A DNA stretch of 9,996 bases from Candidatus Coatesiibacteriota bacterium. Its GTDB lineage: Bacteria > B130-G9. The stretch spans positions 1-9,996 of the forward strand of contig JAFGIT010000380.1 in assembly GCA_016929465.1 (NCBI GenBank), given 5' to 3'. A model generated the notes under the pieces. That model had not been told where the DNA came from. It was given only the letters and a program-made list of their open reading frames with translations, and did not search any database. Made by a program: the position numbers and the translations under genes. Shown one piece after another: positions 1-4,087 of this stretch. Position 1 is the stretch's first letter, and every line of letters begins with the position of its first letter.

Positions 1-1274
1 CAACCACGTCTTTGGGTAGGGCGGGAGACTATCCCTGGACCTATTATTTCGACAGGCCGGAGATGCCCGAGATCCATTGTGCCTCCGTCGATGCGTGCGG
101 CAACGTTGTTGTTTCGACCGGCGATTGGAAAAACACCCAATGGTTTGGTACATCCTGGTGGCATGAATACTGGTCAGAGGGGATGTTCCTGTTGCATGAT
201 GGTGACATCCGCGAGATTCAATGTCCGGAAAATACCAATGTTCAGGATTGCGCTACTGATTCAGCCGGCACGACCTGGATCTTGTTGTACAGGGCAACGG
301 GCTATTATGAAGAGACGTCCTCTTGCGGCAAAGGTCCGGTATCCCTTTATTCAGGAAAGGAGTCCATTTGCACTAATCCTAGGGTGGCGATGCTGGAAGA
401 TGATAGATTAGTAGTTGATGATGATCTGACGGCATCAATTCCGAGTAATCCATGGGTAGTGATTTCAGATCCCGAGGGCCGCCGAGTATTCGTGATAAGT
501 CAGGAGCGTGGGGAGCCGGATACTTACAAGTACTTCGTCTCATGGTGGGCCACAGAGGAGCCACGCTTCGTGCATGTTCATGAAGTCCCTGACACTTTCA
601 CCCATATCATCTGGGCCGCGTCCTGGGGGCAGGGATTCGCGCCGCGCTTTGGGCCAGACGACCTCGTATATTTTTTCGCAGCTAACGCCCGCGGTTGGAA
701 AGCAGATGCCATAATGCGCTTGGACCCGGATACCTGGCAATGGTCCATTTGCAGCGGCATGGACTATCCACTTCTCGATTCTGTAATTCTTGACTTCTAT
801 GTTGACCCAATGAATGTGAAGTGGTTTGGGACGGAGGACGGTCTGGTCCGCTTTGATGGCGAGACCTGGACCCGCTACACAAGTCAGAATAGCGCTCTGC
901 CCTTTGATGAGGTTCAGAAAATAGCCTTTGATAGCATTGACCGCAGATACTATGTCATATCCCGAGGCCGGATGGACAGCATGTATTACACGGCGATGAG
1001 CTACCTCGACATCGATGGCGAATTCTCGCCACATTCCGATTATTTCTCCCCTATGACATATAAATTGGTGACTCAACCTAGACTCATACATGATGCTCTC
1101 GATGCATGGTGGTACCACCCGCCTAGCGGTAATATAGTCTATTACTATGACCACGAGAGGCTGATGGCCTGGCAAACAGATGGCTGGTCAACATCGGGAA
1201 GCCTGCGCTATATGGGCTGCCTCTCCTCAGGGCGCAGATTCGCGATGTCCACAACCTGTGTCATGATCTGGTGA
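1..1274 (+). CDS. Two-component-regulator-propeller-like protein, 5'-partial
   Basis: The frame is open to the left window edge and the first possible start (TTG at 12) has no ribosome binding site, so the gene most likely begins outside the window. About 424 residues are visible, ending at TGA 1272-1274. Counting from that TTG, residues 269-289 match the propeller repeat pattern (VKWFGTEDGLVRFDGETW, then TRY), as in two-component regulator propellers and related beta-propeller proteins. A weaker related stretch (NTQWFGTSWW) lies at 41-50, and segments such as ATDSAGTTW (81-89) resemble further degenerate blades. The protein is strikingly rich in Trp and Tyr. No kinase, membrane or anchor domain is visible, and the C-terminus stops abruptly after the propeller-like region. 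I infer an extracytoplasmic beta-propeller sensor or surface protein. The fold is fairly likely, the function unknown. It is followed on the same strand, 85 bp later, by a broken glycosyltransferase. Confidence 0.7.
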   Translation, partial: TTSLGRAGDYPWTYYFDRPEMPEIHCASVDACGNVVVSTGDWKNTQWFGTSWWHEYWSEGMFLLHDGDIREIQCPENTNVQDCATDSAGTTWILLYRATGYYEETSSCGKGPVSLYSGKESICTNPRVAMLEDDRLVVDDDLTASIPSNPWVVISDPEGRRVFVISQERGEPDTYKYFVSWWATEEPRFVHVHEVPDTFTHIIWAASWGQGFAPRFGPDDLVYFFAANARGWKADAIMRLDPDTWQWSICSGMDYPLLDSVILDFYVDPMNVKWFGTEDGLVRFDGETWTRYTSQNSALPFDEVQKIAFDSIDRRYYVISRGRMDSMYYTAMSYLDIDGEFSPHSDYFSPMTYKLVTQPRLIHDALDAWWYHPPSGNIVYYYDHERLMAWQTDGWSTSGSLRYMGCLSSGRRFAMSTTCVMIW

Positions 1275-1314
1275 AGGCCCAAACAGGACTCCAAAGTCAA
1301 TTGCCTCATAATGG

Positions 1315-1327
1315 GGAGCGACGGAGT
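1315..1327 (+). repeat. GGAGCGACGGAGT element copy in spacer
   Basis: This 13-mer in the spacer between the propeller gene and the glycosyltransferase remnant recurs exactly at 4138-4150, where it forms the right arm of a perfect 10-bp inverted repeat. Here the left arm is absent. Similar flanking bases (AATGGG before the core, read on one strand or the other) suggest two copies of a small dispersed element, but two copies are thin evidence. Confidence 0.4.
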
Positions 1328-1348
1328 AGCACTTGTCCAGATCAGCTT

Positions 1349-1355
1349 GAGGTGA
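1349..1355 (+). promoter_or_regulatory. Ribosome binding site GAGGTGA
   Basis: A near-perfect Shine-Dalgarno sequence (GAGGTGA) sits 4 nt before the GTG at 1360. It fixes the start of the glycosyltransferase remnant and indicates that this was once a properly expressed gene. Confidence 0.7.
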
Positions 1356-1404
1356 AGGTGTGAATTCTCCCAAGATCTCCGCTTGCCTTATTGTCCGGGA
1401 CGAG

Positions 1405-1488
1405 GGTACCCACGGCACACGGAATGATGCCTCGGTCGAGAGCCAGAGCGGAGGCTCGCATGCTCCTAGCTGGCCTCGGAAGGTGACT
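1405..1488 (+). repeat. Probable inserted repeat element, in frame, in the glycosyltransferase remnant
   Basis: This segment of about 84 nt interrupts the conserved GT2 N-terminus between RDE and LDRCL without breaking the frame. It carries a short inverted repeat (GAGCC 1440-1444 / GGCTC 1453-1457) and the palindrome GCATGC (1458-1463). Length near a multiple of three and an open frame are features known from palindromic elements that insert into genes (for example in Rickettsia). Boundaries are inferred from the expected protein alignment and are accurate to a few bases. No second copy is seen in the window. Confidence 0.45.
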
Positions 1489-1655
1489 ATCCTGGACCGC
1501 TGCCTTTCAAGCCTGGAGGGCGTGGCGGATGAGATCATCGTTGTCGATACCGGCTCGGTCGATAACACGAAGGAGATCGCGGCCCGATACACAGACAAGA
1601 TATACGACTTCGATACATCAATGGGTCAAAAGGGCAAGGAGGGGAAAAAGGTCAT

Positions 1656-1680
1656 AGGGGGACAAGCTTGTGCGACCCCT
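1656..1680. repeat. Palindrome at the truncation point of the glycosyltransferase
   Basis: A perfect 10-bp palindrome ACAAGCTTGT (1662-1671) is enclosed by AGGGG (1656-1660) and CCCCT (1676-1680), giving a nested inverted repeat. It lies just after the point where glycosyltransferase homology ends and may belong to the element that replaced the rest of that gene. Confidence 0.5.
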
Positions 1681-1714
1681 TCAGGGCCGTGTTTTCCTTT
1701 CGCTGCCCCCGTCC

Positions 1715-1802
1715 CGTAGGCTCCCGCCTACGGCTACCGTTGTAATGCCCCGATGGGGCATCGAATGAGCAGCGCAGATCAATTGGCGGGCTGGAAAGCC
1801 CG
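1715..1802. repeat. Cluster of three perfect short hairpins
   Basis: Three perfect inverted repeats follow one another. CGTAGGC/GCCTACG lies at 1715-1721/1726-1732 with loop TCCC. ATGCCCC/GGGGCAT lies at 1745-1751/1755-1761 with loop GAT. CGGGCT/AGCCCG lies at 1787-1792/1797-1802 with a GGAA tetraloop. None is followed by a T-run on either strand, so they are not standard intrinsic terminators. They look like REP-type palindromic units in a noncoding spacer. Confidence 0.65.
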
Positions 1803-1823
1803 TTCTACACTGCCGTTCTTGAG

Positions 1824-1858
1824 TTCAAAATTCAAAGTTCAAAGTTCAAGGCTCAAAG
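1824..1858. repeat. Five-copy tandem heptamer (TTCAAAG)
   Basis: Five adjacent 7-nt units read TTCAAAA, TTCAAAG, TTCAAAG, TTCAAGG and CTCAAAG, an imperfect tandem array close to the consensus TTCAAAG. It sits in the noncoding spacer between the convergent genes. Confidence 0.8.
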
Positions 1859-1870
1859 TTGAGCGGCGAG

Positions 1871-1919
1871 GGCCAATCGGCCAATGCCGATCCCTAATCT
1901 GTGAAATCTGCCTAATCTC
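1871..1919. repeat. Short direct repeats in spacer
   Basis: An 8-nt tandem duplication (GGCCAATC 1871-1878, GGCCAATG 1879-1886) is followed by spaced copies of CTAATCT (1894-1900 and 1912-1918) with a related AAATCTG between them. Together with the heptamer array and hairpins they account for most of the spacer; I see no gene between about 1720 and 2016. Confidence 0.5.
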
Positions 1920-1922
1920 CGG

Positions 1923-1964
1923 AAAAAAAACAAAAGGGCCAGGCCCATCTCTGGGCCCGGCCCT
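1923..1964 (-). terminator. Intrinsic terminator of the beta-helix unit
   Basis: On the minus strand a 13-bp stem (1952-1964 with 1935-1947, one A/C mismatch, loop 1948-1951) is followed by a T-rich tract (complement of 1923-1934, 11 of 12 bases T). It begins 53 nt after the TAA of the second beta-helix gene and is well placed to end that transcript. Confidence 0.88.
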
Positions 1965-2016
1965 GGTTAGTCTGTCTTAGCTATTTCCCCGCTCGGTAAA
2001 ACTAATCTCGCAGTAT

Positions 2017-3807
2017 TTACCTGTGGGCGACCTCGCTGAGCTTCGGCCCTGTTATCATCGAGATGCTCACCGGTATGGTGGTCTCGACAGGCCCGTGCGC
2101 GGTCCAGTTGCCGCTCGTGTCGATATCGACCAGGTAGTAGTAATAGGTCGCGCCTGGCTTCACGTTGGTGTCGGTGAACGAGTAGGCGGCGCCCGATGCA
2201 ACAGATGCACTCGCGCTGATAAAGTCGCTTATCTTGCTGCATCCGCTCGCCTCGCTATCGCAGCGATATACGAGGAAACCCGCGTTGTCGATCTCCGTCC
2301 CTGTCTCCCAGCTGATGACGGCCTTGTCGCTGTCCGCCTTCACTGTGAAGGTCGAGAGCTCGATGTAGTTCATTCCTGCCCAATCATAGTGGTAGCCCAG
2401 GTCGATCCTATTTTCGTCGTCCTGGTTGCTGCCATCATCGCACCAGAAGTCCTTGTCCTCGACAGCGCTTATATGCACGCTGTATTTGAAGTCCTTGCCA
2501 TAGCCTGACGTGGTGTTCACGAACTCGCAATGTCCCTGCCCCCACTCGTCAGTGTATGCCGGGATGCCGGCATCGACGCACCTGCTATTCTCCGAGAGGA
2601 AGTAGAAGGTTGAGTTACAGGGCCTATCCTGCTGTTCACCCTCGAACATGGGGTCGAAGTTGCAGTTCGTGTTGCCAGAGGAATAGCCGTCCGTCGGACT
2701 CGTGATGTAGTCGGGATACTTCACCCCAGAACCGTCCATCTGCACGTCGGAATACATGACGAAGTTAGTATTCTTGAAGACGTTGATGTCTCTGAAGCTC
2801 GGCGACCCATTGAAATAGACTATGTTGTGGATCATCCGAAGCCAATAGCCATCGACCTCACAGCCGAAGATGCCATAGACATTCTGCGTCGGTGTGCCGC
2901 CAGCGGCGTCCTTGCCGTAGGTCGGTCTGTTGTCATCGCAGTGATAGTTATCTACGACCGTGTTGTTCTTGATATAGGCACGAGCACAGCCGCTCTCTAT
3001 TCCAGCAGCAGCACCGACTCTGCCAACGCAGTTCTGGCGGATCAGGTTGTTCTGGATCTCGACGATCGATGGGTAGCCTGTCATCAGAATCGCGCCACCC
3101 TTGTTCGCAGCCTGGTTCCAGAAGATGCAGCAGTCGCGGACATAGCAGCCTTCGTTGTTTTCCGATTCCGCTGGCCACATCAGGTAGAGGCCACCGCCGC
3201 CGCCAAGACCATCTTCTCTATTTGGGGCGCTGTTCTCCCAGATGCAGCAATTCCAGATCATGCCGCAGCTGTATTCCCAGGCCATGCCACCGCCATTACC
3301 ATCACAGGTGTTGTCGGTGACCTCCAAATCGAACATATAGATGTCGAGATTCTCGGCATTGTCGGTGCCTTCAACGTAGATGCCGCCACCATCACCGTTG
3401 GAGTGGCCGTCGGATACCTTGAAGTTTCTTATTGTTATGTTGTTGCTGTTCTTGATCACAATTATGCGGGCCTGGCCGTCGCCCTGTAGCCACGGGCCAT
3501 AATACCGCTTACCGTTACCCTCGAGGGTTATTCCCGTCTTATTATCGATATTGATCGGATACGTCTGATCGCCGCCGTTGGAGACCGATTTATAGGTCCC
3601 CTCAGCGACGTGAACCGTGTCATAGTAGCCGCTGACGCAGGCGTCCACACCGTCCTGGATCTTCGCGAAGGCATTAGTCTCGCTCGATCCATCTTGCGAT
3701 CCTGCGCCACCAACACACACGTAGTAGTCTGCCGCGCTAACGTAGCCGATTGCGATGAGCATCAATAGCACTGACAGGAACGTCGTCAGTATCTCTCTCC
3801 CAATCAA
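2017..3807 (-). CDS. Secreted Cys-rich right-handed beta-helix protein with C-terminal Fn3-like module
   Basis: Predicted exported protein, 596 aa from the TTG at 3807. That TTG has AAGGAG 7 nt upstream and gives a compact signal peptide (MIGREIL, a hydrophobic core, cleavage near VSA|AD). An ATG at 3864 would add 19 residues but lacks a binding site. Residue numbers below count from that ATG. Residues 50-410 carry Asn/Gly-rich coils with GGGIYV, GGGMAW, GGGLYL and GGAIL turns, typical of right-handed parallel beta-helices. CVDAG (429-433) and DLGYHY (488-493) match the choice-of-anchor-Q-like ending of such proteins. Residues 501-598 form an Fn3-like module (SWETGTEIDNAGFLVYR, then YYYYLVDIDTSG). 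About 19 cysteines, including CC pairs at 206-207 and 245-246, are unusual and suggest disulfides outside the cytoplasm. Likely surface or secreted; a polysaccharide-binding or lyase role is possible, but no catalytic signature is evident. Confidence 0.85.
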   Translation of the reverse strand: MIGREILTTFLSVLLMLIAIGYVSAADYYVCVGGAGSQDGSSETNAFAKIQDGVDACVSGYYDTVHVAEGTYKSVSNGGDQTYPINIDNKTGITLEGNGKRYYGPWLQGDGQARIIVIKNSNNITIRNFKVSDGHSNGDGGGIYVEGTDNAENLDIYMFDLEVTDNTCDGNGGGMAWEYSCGMIWNCCIWENSAPNREDGLGGGGGLYLMWPAESENNEGCYVRDCCIFWNQAANKGGAILMTGYPSIVEIQNNLIRQNCVGRVGAAAGIESGCARAYIKNNTVVDNYHCDDNRPTYGKDAAGGTPTQNVYGIFGCEVDGYWLRMIHNIVYFNGSPSFRDINVFKNTNFVMYSDVQMDGSGVKYPDYITSPTDGYSSGNTNCNFDPMFEGEQQDRPCNSTFYFLSENSRCVDAGIPAYTDEWGQGHCEFVNTTSGYGKDFKYSVHISAVEDKDFWCDDGSNQDDENRIDLGYHYDWAGMNYIELSTFTVKADSDKAVISWETGTEIDNAGFLVYRCDSEASGCSKISDFISASASVASGAAYSFTDTNVKPGATYYYYLVDIDTSGNWTAHGPVETTIPVSISMITGPKLSEVAHR

Positions 3808-3814
3808 CTCATGT

Positions 3815-3820
3815 CTCCTT
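3815..3820 (-). promoter_or_regulatory. Ribosome binding site AAGGAG deciding a TTG start
   Basis: On the minus strand AAGGAG (3820 to 3815) lies 7 nt before the in-frame TTG at 3807. The upstream in-frame ATG at 3864 has only a weak GGA nearby. An ATG between the site and the TTG (3812-3810) runs into a stop after one more codon, so it is not a competing start for the long frame. Confidence 0.65.
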
Positions 3821-3892
3821 ATCGCTACCAATTCGTTTCTTATCGGTCGTGAATTGTTATTCATTCATTCCAAATGTGATCCGATGCAAAAC

Positions 3893-4015
3893 CTAGCAGC
3901 TCGCGGAGCCACCGAAACCGGTGCACGACAGAGATGGCCCAAGCCGGGACATGAGCTCTGTGTTTCCGAGAGTCAACACTTTGGGGGCCTCATAGGAAGT
4001 TCTGCTTGCCGTCAT
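3893..4015 (-). CDS. Small RiPP-precursor-like peptide, 40 aa
   Basis: A short minus-strand frame between the two beta-helix genes encodes 40 residues, starting ATG 4015 and ending TAG 3893. Residues 8-17 read YEAPKVLTLG, matching the YxxPx(L/V)xxxG leader motif recognised by PqqD-like domains in lasso and some other RiPP precursors. Residues 18-26 form a short linker ending in Gly. The last 14 residues, PSLSCTGFGGSASC, are Gly/Ser/Cys-rich with cysteines at 31 and 40, like a core peptide. No Asp/Glu occurs in that tail, so a classical lasso ring is excluded; thioether, azole or lanthionine chemistry would fit but cannot be chosen. AAGGAGAT lies 9 nt upstream. An in-frame ATG at 4066 would give 57 aa but has no binding site. 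The frame is the same as that of the preceding beta-helix gene, which stops 72 nt earlier. No maturase, protease or transporter is in the window. The ORF is plausible; its role is inferred from the motif alone. Confidence 0.6.
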   Translation of the reverse strand: MTASRTSYEAPKVLTLGNTELMSRLGPSLSCTGFGGSASC

Positions 4016-4024
4016 CTTTACTTG

Positions 4025-4032
4025 ATCTCCTT
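4025..4032 (-). promoter_or_regulatory. Ribosome binding site AAGGAGAT of the small peptide
   Basis: AAGGAGAT (minus strand, 4032 to 4025) is an eight-base match to the anti-Shine-Dalgarno region, 9 nt before ATG 4015. It is one of the best ribosome binding sites in the window and the main reason to take the 40-codon frame seriously. Confidence 0.65.
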
Positions 4033-4087
4033 TCGAGTTCACGAAAATATGCGTTCTGTTTCTCATCTGTGTTGTGTTGGTTGTGTC

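Larger units (their letters stand above)
1360..1719 (+). pseudogene. Truncated family-2 glycosyltransferase with in-frame insertion
   Basis: The reading frame encodes 119 residues. Residues 6-15 (ISACLIVRDE) and 45-84 (LDRCLSSLEG, then IVVDTGSVDNTKEIA and KIYDF) match the N-terminal GT-A fold of GT2 glycosyltransferases, which transfer sugars from nucleotide donors in cell-envelope polysaccharide synthesis. The nucleotide-binding loop VVDTGS (61-66) is present. In intact family members RDE is followed within a few residues by LxRCLxSL; here about 28 residues (16-43) of low-complexity, foreign-looking sequence intervene. After about residue 85 homology stops: the expected region with the aromatic residue, SAARN-type motif and the DxD metal-binding site is missing, replaced by Lys/Gly-rich sequence running into intergenic repeats. 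Start: GTG 1360 with a strong GAGGTGA site. The remnant cannot be a working transferase; I call it a pseudogene disrupted by repeat elements or a rearrangement. Confidence 0.75.

Noticed and set aside
540-1175. 211-codon minus-strand frame opposite the propeller gene
   Set aside because: Shadow frame: no ribosome binding site, no recognisable domain, and it lies fully antisense to a frame with a clear propeller motif.
1824-1858. CRISPR array
   Set aside because: The heptamers are directly adjacent, with no spacers of 25-40 nt and no cas genes nearby.
1753-1980. 75-codon plus-strand frame in the repeat spacer
   Set aside because: It consists of translated tandem repeats and the terminator hairpin and has no plausible protein features.
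2827-3489. 220-codon plus-strand frame inside the second beta-helix gene
   Set aside because: Ala/Val/Ile-rich product typical of an antisense shadow; the minus-strand frame has a signal peptide, beta-helix repeats and a terminator.
3893-4015. Lasso-peptide precursor
   Set aside because: The leader motif spacing fits, but the tail after the leader has no Asp or Glu at ring positions 7-9, and no B or C proteins are present.
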